From Lachnospiraceae bacterium (GTDB taxonomy: Bacteria; Bacillota; Clostridia; Lachnospirales; Lachnospiraceae), in NCBI GenBank assembly GCA_016287675.1, contig JAEFAR010000019.1:1-46412 (forward strand): a DNA stretch of 46,412 nucleotides. The letters are read 5' to 3'. The notes under the pieces are model-generated. The model did not search any database. It saw only the letters and a program-made list of their open reading frames with translations, and was not told where the DNA came from. The position numbers were made by a program, and so were the translations under genes. Numbering within the stretch: the first letter of the stretch is position 1; every line of letters begins with the position of its first letter. Of the stretch, positions 14,990-23,803 are shown one piece after another.

Positions 14990-15817
14990 TTATAAAGCCT
15001 GCTGTGCGCCGTGGCTCAGCTCCAGATGTCCGGGCTTCAGACAGCCGATGGGACAAAGTTCGATACATTTACCGCAGCCGTTGCAGAGGCTGTAGTCAAT
15101 AACAGCAAGATTGTCCACGACCTTGATGGCCTTCTCGGGACAATTGAGTTCGCACTTTTTGCAGCCGATGCATCCGTTTGCACAGGCTTTTCTTGTAAGT
15201 GCTCCTTTTTCTTTGCTGGAGCATTGAACAACAGTTTTAGATGTAACATTTAAAAGCGAGATGATCTGCTTGGGACAGGTGCGTACGCAGATGCCGCAGC
15301 CGATACATTTTCTCATGTCGACTCTTGCTATGCCGTCATCCATGCATATGGCGTGCTCGGGGCAAGCCTGAGCACAGTCTCCGAAGCCGAGGCAGCCGTA
15401 GATGCAGCCCTCGGGTCCTCCATAGATGAGATTTGCGGAACGGCAGTCCCCGATACCGTCGTAATGAGCCCTGTCCTTGGATTGATCGCAGTTTCCGTTG
15501 CAGTGAACAAAAGCAACTTTTTCTTCCACATCCTCAAAGGTGAGTCCCAGAGTTTCGGAAAGGTTCTTTGCCACCACATCGCCACCGGGAACACAAAGAT
15601 TGGAGCTGGTAGTCTCTCCGTCGGCAAGAGCCTTTGCATAGCCATCACAGCCTGTAAATCCGCAGGCTCCGCAATTGGCTCCGGGAAGGCACTCACGGGC
15701 CTTGGTGAATCGTTCGTCAACAGGAACATCCATGAAATGAGAAGCAAGTGCGAGAAGAACTCCGCATACGAGTCCCACCACAGCAACAACGATGACCGCT
15801 ATTACAATTTCGTTCAT
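14990..15817 (-). CDS. rnfB: Rnf complex subunit B, iron-sulfur protein
   Basis: A 275-residue polyferredoxin subunit. One N-terminal membrane anchor (IVIAVIVVAVVGLVCGVLLA) is followed by the Fe-S motif CLPGANCGACGFTGCDGYA, then several 4Fe-4S ferredoxin motifs (CIGCGICVRTCPK, CIGCKKCELNCPE, CNGCGKCIELCP) and an additional CxxC-rich segment. It accepts electrons from reduced ferredoxin at the cytoplasmic face. It is the last gene of the rnfCDGEAB order typical of Clostridia, with a GGGAGG ribosome site. Confidence 0.95.
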   Translation of the reverse strand: MNEIVIAVIVVAVVGLVCGVLLALASHFMDVPVDERFTKARECLPGANCGACGFTGCDGYAKALADGETTSSNLCVPGGDVVAKNLSETLGLTFEDVEEKVAFVHCNGNCDQSKDRAHYDGIGDCRSANLIYGGPEGCIYGCLGFGDCAQACPEHAICMDDGIARVDMRKCIGCGICVRTCPKQIISLLNVTSKTVVQCSSKEKGALTRKACANGCIGCKKCELNCPEKAIKVVDNLAVIDYSLCNGCGKCIELCPIGCLKPGHLELSHGAQQAL

Positions 15818-15829
15818 TTTCGCACCTCC

Positions 15830-16423
15830 CTAAGCAAAAAGATTATCGATGATCCCGGCAAAACCTATGAATGCAAGGGAAACGATGGAAGCAGCGATGA
15901 GTGTTGAAGGAAGTCCGCGGAAAGCCTTGGGAGTCTCGGGACCGTCAAGCTTTGAACGGACACCCGAGAAGATGACCATTGCAAGCAGAAATCCCAGACC
16001 ACATCCGAGGGAACTTACCAGTGACTGAACAAAACCATAACCATCCGTAATGTTGTTGATGGTAACACCGAGAACGGCACAGTTGGTGGTAATGAGAGGA
16101 AGGTAAACACCCAAAGCCTTGTGAAGGCTCGGGATGTACTTCTTCAGCACGATCTCGATGAACTGAACAAGAGCGGCGATGACCAGAATGAAAACTATGG
16201 TCTGAAGGTACTCAAGTCCGTTGGGAAGCAGTATAAAGTAATAAATAGGGTAAGTTGCGGCTGTAGCCATCAGCATTACGAAGATTACAGCAATACCCAT
16301 TCCCGTTGCCTGATCCAGTTTTTTGGAAACGCCAAGGAAGGGACAGATGCCGAGGAAACGGCTTAAAACGTAGTTGTTGACCAGAACTGAGGTCATTAAA
16401 ATGATAGCAAGTTCTTTAAGCAT
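15830..16423 (-). CDS. rnfA: Rnf complex membrane subunit A
   Basis: A 197-residue, six-helix membrane subunit of the ferredoxin:NAD+ oxidoreductase. The motif NNYVLSRFLGICPFLGVSKK near the N-terminus and the central LGVYLPLITTNCAVLGVTI segment with its conserved Cys are characteristic of RnfA/NqrE, where they hold an intramembrane Fe-S centre. It overlaps rnfE by 8 bp. Confidence 0.95.
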   Translation of the reverse strand: MLKELAIILMTSVLVNNYVLSRFLGICPFLGVSKKLDQATGMGIAVIFVMLMATAATYPIYYFILLPNGLEYLQTIVFILVIAALVQFIEIVLKKYIPSLHKALGVYLPLITTNCAVLGVTINNITDGYGFVQSLVSSLGCGLGFLLAMVIFSGVRSKLDGPETPKAFRGLPSTLIAASIVSLAFIGFAGIIDNLFA

Positions 16424-17129
16424 TTTCTGCCTCTCCTTTCTTCACTTCTTTTTCGGGGCATTTTCCCTGAGCAGAATTACAAACCGCAGCTGCGGGACAG
16501 CCTGCGCATCCCAGTTCGGGAGCCTTCTTGCCGAGGCTTGTCATGATGAGTGTGACGATGGCAATCAGAAGACCGAATACAAGGAAACCGCCGGGGCTCT
16601 GTACAAGGAAGCTTACAGTGTGATCCTTAAGGAAGGGGATCTCTATGCCTGCGAAGGCGCCTGCACCGAAGACTTCGCGTATGGTAGCCATGAGGAAGAG
16701 TGCGATGGTAAAGCCTATGCCCATTCCGAGACCGTCCAGCATGGAATCCAGAGGCTTGTTCTTGCTTGCAAACATCTCGGCACGACCGAGGATGATGCAG
16801 TTAACTGTGATGAGAGCAAGGTAAACACCCAGTAATTCGTAAAGATCCGGCAGGAAAGCATGCATCAGCATCTGAACGATGGTAACGAAACCTGCGATTA
16901 TAACGATGTAACAGGGAATACGGACCTTGTCCGGTATCAGTTTTCTGAGTAACGAGATAACTAAATTTGAGCAGATCAGAACTGCAGTAGCAGCAAGTCC
17001 CATGCTGACAGCTCCGATAACGCCTGTTGTTGTGGCAAGCGTGGGGCATGTTCCGAGAACAAGTACGAAAACGGGGTTCTCCTTGAAAAAGCCCTTTGTA
17101 ACGATTGAAAGTTTATTATTCTTTTCCAT
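16416..17129 (-). CDS. rnfE: Rnf complex membrane subunit E
   Basis: A paralog of RnfA with the matching LVLGTCPTLATTTGVIGA and LGVYLALITVNCIILGRAE motifs, and six membrane helices. The C-terminus carries an extra Cys-rich tail (GCAGCPAAAVCNSAQGKCPE) seen in some Clostridia RnfE proteins. I move the start to the ATG at 17129 (MEKNNKLS), with AGGAGGGG upstream. This leaves a 10-bp gap to rnfG. Confidence 0.94.
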   Translation of the reverse strand: MEKNNKLSIVTKGFFKENPVFVLVLGTCPTLATTTGVIGAVSMGLAATAVLICSNLVISLLRKLIPDKVRIPCYIVIIAGFVTIVQMLMHAFLPDLYELLGVYLALITVNCIILGRAEMFASKNKPLDSMLDGLGMGIGFTIALFLMATIREVFGAGAFAGIEIPFLKDHTVSFLVQSPGGFLVFGLLIAIVTLIMTSLGKKAPELGCAGCPAAAVCNSAQGKCPEKEVKKGEAENA

Positions 17130-17139
17130 TAGGCCCCTC

Positions 17140-17655
17140 CTAATTTCCACTTAATGCCGCAGCTACGGTGAGGGCGTCCTGAACTGCCTTTTTGTAGCCT
17201 GTTGTGGTCTTTGTGGCACCCGAAACTGTTGCTATGCCTGAAATGGTGTCTCTGTCCGCGCCGAGAAGTGACTCGCCGTAGCTCTTTTCATACCCGAGAG
17301 TCTCTCCCGATGCAAGACATTTTGCACCTGCAACCTTGCCGTCTTTGTCTATGCCTACGATGATCTGAAGACCGGTAGAGTAACCGGCTGAAACCACTTT
17401 GATGACATAGCCGCCTTCGGAGGCTTCATAGACTTCGGAAATCTCCGTTGAAACGCCGGAAAGATCGACACCGGAGAGATCAAGCTTTGTGAAGTTGCCG
17501 CCTTTTGCGTGAACTTCGCGAAGAGCTGCCTGTACGGCCCTTTCCTCCGCAGCCTTTATGACAGGGAGCGTGAAGCTGTTTACAACAGCCAGAAGAAGAG
17601 CGGTAACAAGGCAGATGAGAGTTAAAACGTAAACATTCGGAAGTGTTTTTTTCAT
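17140..17655 (-). CDS. rnfG: Rnf complex subunit G, flavoprotein
   Basis: A 171-residue subunit with one N-terminal membrane helix and an FMN-binding domain. The covalent flavin attachment motif reads ATVSGATKTTTGYKKAV, with the Thr following SGA as the expected FMN-linked residue. Length is near the short end of the family. The ATG has a GGAGG site and overlaps rnfD by 4 bp. Confidence 0.94.
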   Translation of the reverse strand: MKKTLPNVYVLTLICLVTALLLAVVNSFTLPVIKAAEERAVQAALREVHAKGGNFTKLDLSGVDLSGVSTEISEVYEASEGGYVIKVVSAGYSTGLQIIVGIDKDGKVAGAKCLASGETLGYEKSYGESLLGADRDTISGIATVSGATKTTTGYKKAVQDALTVAAALSGN

Positions 17656-18629
17656 TGTTTTTCACCTCCAAAAGGTTTTTTTGACGTCCACTTGTCAATG
17701 TAAGGTGTAAGCAGGTTCATGAAAAGGATCGAGAAGCTTACGCCCTCCGGGAGATTGCCCCAGAATCGGATGAGTACCGTGATCGCACCGCAGCAGATGC
17801 CGAAGATCACTTTACCCCATGGCCTGTAAGGCGTTGTTGCATAGTCCGTTGCCATGAAGATGGCTCCAATGAACACACCGCCCGCCATAGTGTAGGCAAG
17901 TGCCATGTTAAAATCTTTTGTATAGATCAGTGAAAGCACGAACACTGTAAGGATGAAGCTTACGGGTGTCTGCCAGGTGATGACTTTTCTTGCAAGAAGA
18001 TAGATGCATCCGATGATGAGTGCAACAGTGCAGGACTCACCGATGGCGCCGCCTCTTGTTCCCAGGAAAAGGGAAAGAAGATCGGTCTGTCCGGTGATAT
18101 CGCCCTTCCAGTTCTTTATAAAGTAAACACCGTTTTCAAACATCATCTTATTGCTTTCAAGAACAGCAAGAGGTGTTGCTTTGGAGACAGTGTCCGCTAC
18201 AGGGAAGGCTGCCTTGGCCATTTCTCCGAAGGATACAGCCATGAGGAGACGGCCTGTGATGGCAGGGTTTGCGAAGTTCTGACCAATGCCTCCGAAAACG
18301 CCCTTAACGATAACAATGGCAAAAGCAGCGCCAATGGCAACCTGCCAGAGAGGCATGTTGGAATGCACCGACAATGCCAGCAGAAGTCCTGTAACCACCG
18401 CACTCAGATCTCCCACGGTGCAGGGCTTTTTTGCAATAAGGTTAAAGATAAATTCCGCTATCACAGCAGATCCGATACCCACAGCAAGAACGGCAAGGGA
18501 ACGGAGTCCATAGATCCACACTCCCGCAATGGTGGTGGGAAGCAATGCGATGATAACATCCAACATGATGGATCGGGTTGTGGCTTTCGCATGAAAATGC
18601 GGTGAAACCGATATATTCAGTCTGTTCAT
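17652..18629 (-). CDS. rnfD: Rnf complex membrane subunit D
   Basis: A 325-residue multi-spanning membrane flavoprotein (RnfD/NqrB family). Recognisable features are the N-terminal SPHFHAKATTRSIMLDVIIA, the middle TRGGAIGESCTVALIIG and FMATDYATTPYRPWGKVIFG, matching family motifs around the flavin site. It helps form the ion (H+ or Na+) path of the complex. It overlaps rnfC and rnfG by 4 bp each. Confidence 0.95.
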   Translation of the reverse strand: MNRLNISVSPHFHAKATTRSIMLDVIIALLPTTIAGVWIYGLRSLAVLAVGIGSAVIAEFIFNLIAKKPCTVGDLSAVVTGLLLALSVHSNMPLWQVAIGAAFAIVIVKGVFGGIGQNFANPAITGRLLMAVSFGEMAKAAFPVADTVSKATPLAVLESNKMMFENGVYFIKNWKGDITGQTDLLSLFLGTRGGAIGESCTVALIIGCIYLLARKVITWQTPVSFILTVFVLSLIYTKDFNMALAYTMAGGVFIGAIFMATDYATTPYRPWGKVIFGICCGAITVLIRFWGNLPEGVSFSILFMNLLTPYIDKWTSKKPFGGEKQ

Positions 18630-19999
18630 GCCTTTTTTGCCTCCTTTGCTGCTTCTGCTGCTTTCTGAGCTTCTTTCTCCGCTGCGATCTGTTTCTGTTT
18701 AGCCTGATAGGAACGGAGCATAGCCTTGGAAAGCTTGTTTATCTCTACAAGAGGTCGCTTTGCCGGGCATATAAATGAGCAACAGCCACATTCCACGCAA
18801 AGATCAACTCTGAGGCGCTGCAGCTCCTCGGCGTCATTTCGTTCATAAGCACGCCCGAAAGCAAAGGTAGTAAGGTTCATGGGACAGTGGGTAGCGCACT
18901 TGCCGCAGTGTATGCACTGTGTTGCCTTGGGCTGTGTGGCTTCCTTTAATCCCATTACCGTAATGGCATTTGTATTCTTAAGGATCGGAGCTTCGGGATC
19001 AGGAGTGGAAATGCCCATCATGGGGCCACCGAAGAGGATCTTGTAGATGTCGTCTTCTTTTATGTTGCAGAAGGAGATCAGTTCCTTAACGGATGTTCCG
19101 ATGGGAACAATGACATTCTTTGGATCGGAAACAGCTGTTCCGTCAACGGTCACGCACTTTTCCACAAGGGGCATGCCAGTCTTTATGTATCTTGCGATGG
19201 CAGCGATGGTGGTAACATTGCACACCAAGGAGCCCACGTCGATGGGCAGCTTTCCTGCAGGCACTGTCTTGCCGGTGGTATTTTTGATGATGATCTTCTC
19301 CGCTCCCTGGGGATAGATCCCGGGAAGGGTCATGACCGTTACCGCATCATCGTTTGCAAAAACAGCCTTCATCCTGCGGATGGCATCGGGCTTGTTGGAC
19401 TCAATACCGATGATGACCTTCTTTATGTCCAGATACTTTTCAAAAAGCTCTATGCCGGCCTTTACGTCATCCGCATCGTCAAGCATGGTCCTTGTGTCGC
19501 TGGTGATATAGGGCTCGCATTCCGCAGCATTGATCACAAGCTCTTTGATTCTGGAAGTGTCTTTAACATCAAGCTTTACCGCTGTGGGGAAGCCTGCACC
19601 TCCAAGTCCTACAATGCCGCTCTGCCTCACGGCTTCGATGAAGGAAGCATAGTCGTTAACCACAGGCGGGCATATGCTCTCATCTACAGTCATCTGACCG
19701 TCAGACTGGATAAAAATGGCAGGAACAAAAGTTCCTCCTGCCGTGAGGATAGTATCGATCTTAGTAACTTCGCCCGATATGCTTGAATAAACAGGTGAAG
19801 AAACCGGTCCTGAACTCTCTGCGATCAGTGTTCCCACGTTGACGTGATCCTTGGGTTTTACCACTGGATTTGCGGGCTTTCCTATGTGCATCGACGTAGG
19901 CAATACGACACAGGAGGGAGCAGGCATACGTACAGCGGGGAGTCCGGCTGTGTTTTTATTGTGCGGAACATGAACTCCGCCTTTTCCGGTTAAAAACAT
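18626..19999 (-). CDS. rnfC: Rnf complex subunit C, NADH-binding Fe-S flavoprotein
   Basis: The first gene of the Rnf operon, about 457 residues. It contains a glycine-rich NADH/FMN region (GIVGLGGAGFPTAVKL) and two 4Fe-4S motifs (CIHCGKCATHCPM and CVECGCCSFICPA), then an Ala/Lys-rich C-terminal helix. I place the start at the ATG at 19999 (MFLTGKGGVHVPHNK), preceded by GGGAGG. The open frame continues 22 codons upstream without family similarity. It transfers electrons to or from NAD+. Confidence 0.95.
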   Translation of the reverse strand: MFLTGKGGVHVPHNKNTAGLPAVRMPAPSCVVLPTSMHIGKPANPVVKPKDHVNVGTLIAESSGPVSSPVYSSISGEVTKIDTILTAGGTFVPAIFIQSDGQMTVDESICPPVVNDYASFIEAVRQSGIVGLGGAGFPTAVKLDVKDTSRIKELVINAAECEPYITSDTRTMLDDADDVKAGIELFEKYLDIKKVIIGIESNKPDAIRRMKAVFANDDAVTVMTLPGIYPQGAEKIIIKNTTGKTVPAGKLPIDVGSLVCNVTTIAAIARYIKTGMPLVEKCVTVDGTAVSDPKNVIVPIGTSVKELISFCNIKEDDIYKILFGGPMMGISTPDPEAPILKNTNAITVMGLKEATQPKATQCIHCGKCATHCPMNLTTFAFGRAYERNDAEELQRLRVDLCVECGCCSFICPAKRPLVEINKLSKAMLRSYQAKQKQIAAEKEAQKAAEAAKEAKKA

Positions 20000-20045
20000 G
20001 ATTACCTCCCAAATATTGGATGTTTTGTATTTTTCAACACAAAAC

Positions 20046-20065
20046 CTTGGGCATACGGCGCCCAA
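20046..20065 (-). promoter_or_regulatory. Leader hairpin of the Rnf operon
   Basis: Within the Rnf leader the minus strand reads TTGGGCGCCGTATGCCCAA, a 6-bp stem with a short loop, placed just downstream of the predicted transcription start. Its role is unknown. Confidence 0.35.
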
Positions 20066-20073
20066 TCAAAGTT

Positions 20074-20102
20074 AATATATTGTAAAACCCGTGTAAAGTC
20101 AA
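20074..20102 (-). promoter_or_regulatory. Promoter of the Rnf operon
   Basis: On the minus strand TTGACT (20097-20102) and TATATT (20074-20079) are spaced by 17 bases, about 75 bp upstream of rnfC. Confidence 0.7.
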
Positions 20103-20190
20103 TATATGATAGTCTTTTAACAAACGGCCCGCCACATTCGGTAGCTGTTAAAAACCATATGGCAGTGAGCAGTTACCACTTCCATAAAAC

Positions 20191-20218
20191 AAGAGACGGA
20201 TCATGCGATCCGTCTCTT
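20191..20218 (-). terminator. Terminator that encloses the stop codon of the small membrane protein gene
   Basis: A perfect 12-bp inverted repeat with a four-base loop (arms AAGAGACGGATC / GATCCGTCTCTT), followed on the minus strand by a TTTTA run. The TGA stop codon at 20201-20203 lies at the loop side of the hairpin, so the last codons of the gene form its first arm. Confidence 0.85.
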
Positions 20219-20509
20219 CGCTCTCTCTTCTCTGTCTCTTTCATGTCGTTTGTAGAAGTGGTTGTTGGCCAGAATGAAAACTGCCGCCAACAATACCACC
20301 GAACCCATGACGATCCATGTCATGGAACTTCCCGGAGCATTCATCTGAACTTCCATCAGTTCACGATCTGCCGAACGGTCCTCCTCCCGGGTCCGACTGC
20401 TTTCAATTTCGGTTCTTCCGTATGCCTGCCGGCTTTCAGAAGCAACCAGAGCAACAGCTAACAGGACGACAATAACCGCCGCCTGCGTCTTCCCCCTTTT
20501 GTTCTTCAT
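20201..20509 (-). CDS. Small membrane protein of unknown function
   Basis: A 102-residue protein. The N-terminus looks like a signal peptide or anchor (KTQAAVIVVLLAVALVASES), followed by a charged extracytoplasmic stretch of about 40 residues. A second membrane helix (MTWIVMGSVVLLAAVFIL) and a very basic, Arg/Glu-rich tail complete it. I do not recognise a family. It has its own promoter (TTGACA/TAAGAT) and a terminator overlapping its stop codon, so it is expressed alone. It lies just upstream of the Rnf operon. Confidence 0.65.
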   Translation of the reverse strand: MKNKRGKTQAAVIVVLLAVALVASESRQAYGRTEIESSRTREEDRSADRELMEVQMNAPGSSMTWIVMGSVVLLAAVFILANNHFYKRHERDREERAKRRIA

Positions 20510-20577
20510 AATCTCTCTTCTCCTTCTTAAAACACACCTATAAGTTATCAGATTAACTCAGCTAAGATGTTGAAATT

Positions 20578-20606
20578 ATCTTACAACGATACAATTGTTC
20601 TGTCAA
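20578..20606 (-). promoter_or_regulatory. Promoter of the small membrane protein gene
   Basis: On the minus strand a perfect TTGACA (20601-20606) and TAAGAT (20578-20583) have a 17-base spacer, about 70 bp upstream of the start codon. Confidence 0.7.
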
Positions 20607-20707
20607 CTGTTTTTTCTTTGTGAACTTTATAGCAATTTATCCCACTTGTAGTCTATCTTCTTGTAAACAGTAGGTTTGTGCGGTTCATAAGATGTGCTCA
20701 AAAAAAC

Positions 20708-20732
20708 AAAAGTCCCTAAAAAAGGGACTTTT
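20708..20732 (-). terminator. Terminator of the LTA-synthase-like gene
   Basis: A 10-bp inverted repeat (AAAAGTCCCT and its complement) with a five-base loop, followed on the minus strand by TTTTGTTTTTT. It lies 21 bp after the stop codon. Confidence 0.9.
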
Positions 20733-20752
20733 GACCTATAGATATTTTACAA

Positions 20753-23035
20753 CTATTTCTCCAGATACTGTTTAATTGTCGAAAAATAGTCATTGTTAAT
20801 AATGTATTTCGAAGCGGTGTATCTGTTCTTGGCCTCCTGAAGCATAGCATCCAGATACTCTTTGGACACTTCCTCTTCAGTGAGATTTTTAACCACAGCC
20901 GATCCCAAGGCATTGTCATAGTACCTGATGCAGGTGTCGGTCATGAACTTGTACTTGTCGTCCGAACCGAAGACCACGAAACCGGGAGTATCGGAAAGGA
21001 TGTCCCGTCCCATGTAAAGCCTGGAATCAAATTCTACTCCGAAAAGATTCAGGATCGTTGGGATGATGTCCATGGGGCATGCAACCTTGTCGATCTCGTA
21101 GGTTTCAGTCATGGCTGCATTCCAGATCACCAGGTTGTTCTTGTACTTTTCGATGTGGTTGTCAACCTCATGTCCGTAAAACTCAGAGAAGTAGGTGTTT
21201 GAAGGAAGTCCTGCATCTGTTGCCATGTTCTCAAGTCCGTAAGGATAGTGATCGGCGTTGATGACGATCACCGTCTTTTCAAGTGCACCCGCTTCTTTAA
21301 GCTGTTCGATGAGGCTGTTCACTGCCAGCTCCAGCTCATAATTGGCTGCGATGTAGCACTTCAAAGTGTCTGACCAGGTGAGATCGTTCATCTCATTAAA
21401 ATGTCTCTTGGACATGGCGTTTCCGCCCTTAGAGTAATTTGTGTGTCCGGAAACCGACATGTAATATGCATGGAAAGGTTCGCCTGTGCTCTTCCACTCT
21501 TCAAGATACTCGGGAACGGTGAGTTTCATCATCTCAAGATCTGACTCAGGCCACATGTAGGTGATGGGAATACCGAATTCTCTCTTAGTCTCACCAAAGA
21601 CGGTTCCGCCCTTGTAGCCTCTGTAAACGTCGTATCCGAAAGCTTCAACTATGGCATTTCTGCTGTAGTAATCGAAGGTGTGATTGTGGTAGGCATATGT
21701 CTTGTAGCCGTTACTCTTAAAGATGTTTCCGAGAGCGTAAGGCATAGCATTGTCTTCCTGCTTTGCTCCCTTTGCCTTTGACTCATCCTCACTCGTATCA
21801 AGGTCATCGATGACTCTTGCACAGCGTCTGCCGTTGAATTTACCTTCCGGCAAAAGTCCGCTGATCCCCGCAAATTCTCCGTCAACGGTTGATGTGTACC
21901 AGATGGGATTATAGAAATTGTTGAAAACAAAACCGGAATTCAGCATGCTGTACAGAGTCGGTGTCTTCTCCTTTGAAACAGCAAGAGGCGACCATGCTTC
22001 CGCTGTGATAAAGATCAGATTGTAATCTCTGAACATCCCCGTAAACTCGTTCTTATTTGAAGGTGTCTCAGAAGCAAAGTACTGATGGACCCACTTGATC
22101 TCCTTGTTCTTGGCGGATGCCGCCAGACTGTTGAAATCAATGTCCAGAACCTGAGGGCTTCTGTCCACCGGCGTAGGTGTGGGCGTGGGTGTATTCGTGG
22201 CCGTAGGTGTGGGCGTTGCAGTGTGGTTCGGTGCCTGCGTGGGAGCAGGTGTGGGGCTGTTGGTGGGCGTGGGTGACAAAGTCGCCGTGGGTGTAGGTGA
22301 AGGGGTGTACTTTGCAGCCACGAAATCCTCAGTGGATTTTTTGCCGAGCTCTATGCCTGTTGCGTAGCTAATGGTTTCCGTAACATCGTTCTTAAGATAG
22401 ACAAGCATTCCCAGTGTGGGAACACCGCTGTCGGGATTGTATTCCGTGTGCACAAGCTCATAGGCGCTGTTCTCTTTTCCCTTGGAGGTAAGGATGATGA
22501 GGCTGAAGAGAAGGTAGATCCCCGCCGCTGCCCCAAGACGTCCGACAGTGCGCTTCCAGGAGGGACGAACATAGTCCGTAATGTGTTTCACTGTCAGGAT
22601 GATCATGCCGACTATCGGGATCAGCAGTAAAAGGATGTTGGGAATGTTTGTCACTATAGCTTTTGTGACCATCTCACGGAACTGCAATACATCCGTTCCC
22701 ACGTTCATTGCCGTAAAAAGTGACATGAACACGCCAAACACACTGTGGTAAATGACCTGAGCTATAAAGTAAACAGAGAGGATCCCGGACAGCGTAAATG
22801 TCAAAATGATGTTTGCAAGACGACCAAAAAGACTGCAGACTGTCCCAAGGATCAGTCCGATCCCCACGGCAACAAGCATTGAATTCAAGAATCCGCCCCA
22901 GGTGTAGCCTTTATAAACTATTAAATGTGAAACGATCTCCAGATAGACCGGTAACAAAAGGATCAGGTTGCGATCCGATAACTGTTTTAAAAACCCAAGT
23001 ACCTTTTTTCCGATTGATGTAATTTTCTCTTTCAT
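20753..23035 (-). CDS. LTA synthase-like membrane sulfatase with Thr/Pro-rich linker
   Basis: A 760-residue membrane enzyme of the alkaline phosphatase/sulfatase fold, related to lipoteichoic acid synthase. Five hydrophobic helices (to about residue 190) precede a linker of about 55 residues made of Thr/Pro repeats (TPTPTPTP-like, about 245-295). The extracellular catalytic domain follows. Its candidate catalytic Thr lies in YTSTVDGEFAGISGLLPEG, an upstream metal-binding acidic residue in LIFITAEAWSPLA, and the late metal ligands in VIVINADHYPYGL (Asp-His). It likely transfers phosphoglycerol to a glycolipid or glycan; the exact acceptor is not knowable from sequence. It is co-transcribed with the upstream regulator-like gene (15 bp gap). 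Confidence 0.85.
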   Translation of the reverse strand: MKEKITSIGKKVLGFLKQLSDRNLILLLPVYLEIVSHLIVYKGYTWGGFLNSMLVAVGIGLILGTVCSLFGRLANIILTFTLSGILSVYFIAQVIYHSVFGVFMSLFTAMNVGTDVLQFREMVTKAIVTNIPNILLLLIPIVGMIILTVKHITDYVRPSWKRTVGRLGAAAGIYLLFSLIILTSKGKENSAYELVHTEYNPDSGVPTLGMLVYLKNDVTETISYATGIELGKKSTEDFVAAKYTPSPTPTATLSPTPTNSPTPAPTQAPNHTATPTPTATNTPTPTPTPVDRSPQVLDIDFNSLAASAKNKEIKWVHQYFASETPSNKNEFTGMFRDYNLIFITAEAWSPLAVSKEKTPTLYSMLNSGFVFNNFYNPIWYTSTVDGEFAGISGLLPEGKFNGRRCARVIDDLDTSEDESKAKGAKQEDNAMPYALGNIFKSNGYKTYAYHNHTFDYYSRNAIVEAFGYDVYRGYKGGTVFGETKREFGIPITYMWPESDLEMMKLTVPEYLEEWKSTGEPFHAYYMSVSGHTNYSKGGNAMSKRHFNEMNDLTWSDTLKCYIAANYELELAVNSLIEQLKEAGALEKTVIVINADHYPYGLENMATDAGLPSNTYFSEFYGHEVDNHIEKYKNNLVIWNAAMTETYEIDKVACPMDIIPTILNLFGVEFDSRLYMGRDILSDTPGFVVFGSDDKYKFMTDTCIRYYDNALGSAVVKNLTEEEVSKEYLDAMLQEAKNRYTASKYIINNDYFSTIKQYLEK
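22165..22310 (-). repeat. Low-complexity Thr/Pro codon repeat in the LTA-synthase-like gene
   Basis: Imperfect tandem repeats of ACNCCN-type codons (on the plus strand gtgggcgtgggtgt and variants) encode the Thr/Pro linker. A similar, shorter run occurs in the SGNH lipoprotein gene at about 34565-34660. Such tracts can gain or lose units by slippage in steps of three bases without breaking the frame. Confidence 0.75.
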
Positions 23036-23050
23036 CTTCTTACTTCTTCT

Positions 23051-23524
23051 TTAGTTATTCTGATTTGAAACCTTTTCTGTCCAGAACTTCAGGGCATCGA
23101 CAGTGGCGGAAAGCTTTTCGAGATTTGACTGTATCCTCTCGAAATCCTTCTTTTCATCATCGGTGATCCTTCCGTCAACAGTGATCTCCACAAGGCGGTT
23201 TCTTTCCTTATTAAGTTTCTCAAGGGAATCCAGAGTTTCCAGAACGATCTGGGACAGCTGATCCACCTTCACCTCTACCATGTACTTGCGGCCAATGCTG
23301 CACTCGTGGGTACAGTAGTAGTTACAAAGCTCGGGAGAATTGTAGCATTCGCTCATGGCGAGAACTTCATCCGGGCGGGCCATGGATCTCTCATTTTCGA
23401 TCTTTTCGATCCTGTCCGCAGACACGAACTGCATGATCTCTCCTGCCTTCTCTCTGGTCAGGCTGCACTCTTCTCTTTTTTCCTGATAGATGTTCTTGTT
23501 TTCTTTAACAGATTTCTTTCCCAT
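23051..23524 (-). CDS. XRE-type helix-turn-helix protein with coiled-coil tail
   Basis: A 157-residue protein. Residues about 14-65 fit an XRE-type DNA-binding domain (KREECSLTREKAGEIMQFVS then RIEKIENERSMARPDEVLAM). A short Cys-containing stretch (NYYCTHECSIGRKY) follows, then a C-terminal helix pair with a coiled-coil pattern. It is the first gene of a two-gene unit with the LTA-synthase-like enzyme and may regulate it. The ATG has GGGAG upstream. The Cys residues could sense metal or redox state, but that is speculative. Confidence 0.7.
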   Translation of the reverse strand: MGKKSVKENKNIYQEKREECSLTREKAGEIMQFVSADRIEKIENERSMARPDEVLAMSECYNSPELCNYYCTHECSIGRKYMVEVKVDQLSQIVLETLDSLEKLNKERNRLVEITVDGRITDDEKKDFERIQSNLEKLSATVDALKFWTEKVSNQNN

Positions 23525-23634
23525 TTTTAACTCCCTGTTTTCTGATCGGATCGGCTTACAGAAAGCCGGTAAATGAACCCATTTGTGTTTCTGTGTTTTA
23601 GGATCTCATAAAATTTTAAGCGCATACTTTGTTA

Positions 23635-23663
23635 ATTATATTTCATTTTAAGATCATTGTCTA
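23635..23663 (-). promoter_or_regulatory. Promoter of the XRE / LTA-synthase-like unit
   Basis: On the minus strand TAGACA (23658-23663) and a perfect TATAAT (23635-23640) are 17 bases apart. The leader of about 105 nt to the start codon contains no gene. Confidence 0.65.
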
Positions 23664-23731
23664 CTGCAAAAAGTACCAAGATGTGTTCAGGAAACACCAG
23701 TCAGCACTTGGGGCGTGCTAAAGCATAAAAG

Positions 23732-23770
23732 CTATGCCACGGTAAGCGGGATTGCTCTGCCGTGGCATAG
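23732..23770 (-). terminator. Probable terminator of the ABC transporter operon
   Basis: A perfect 11-bp inverted repeat (CTATGCCACGG and its complement) with a 17-base loop lies 34 bp after the ABC operon stop. On the minus strand CTTTTATGCTTT follows, a rather broken U-tract, so efficiency is uncertain. Confidence 0.6.
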
Positions 23771-23803
23771 GTAAGTGGTTTGTCAGCCGTATAAGGGCAT
23801 ATA

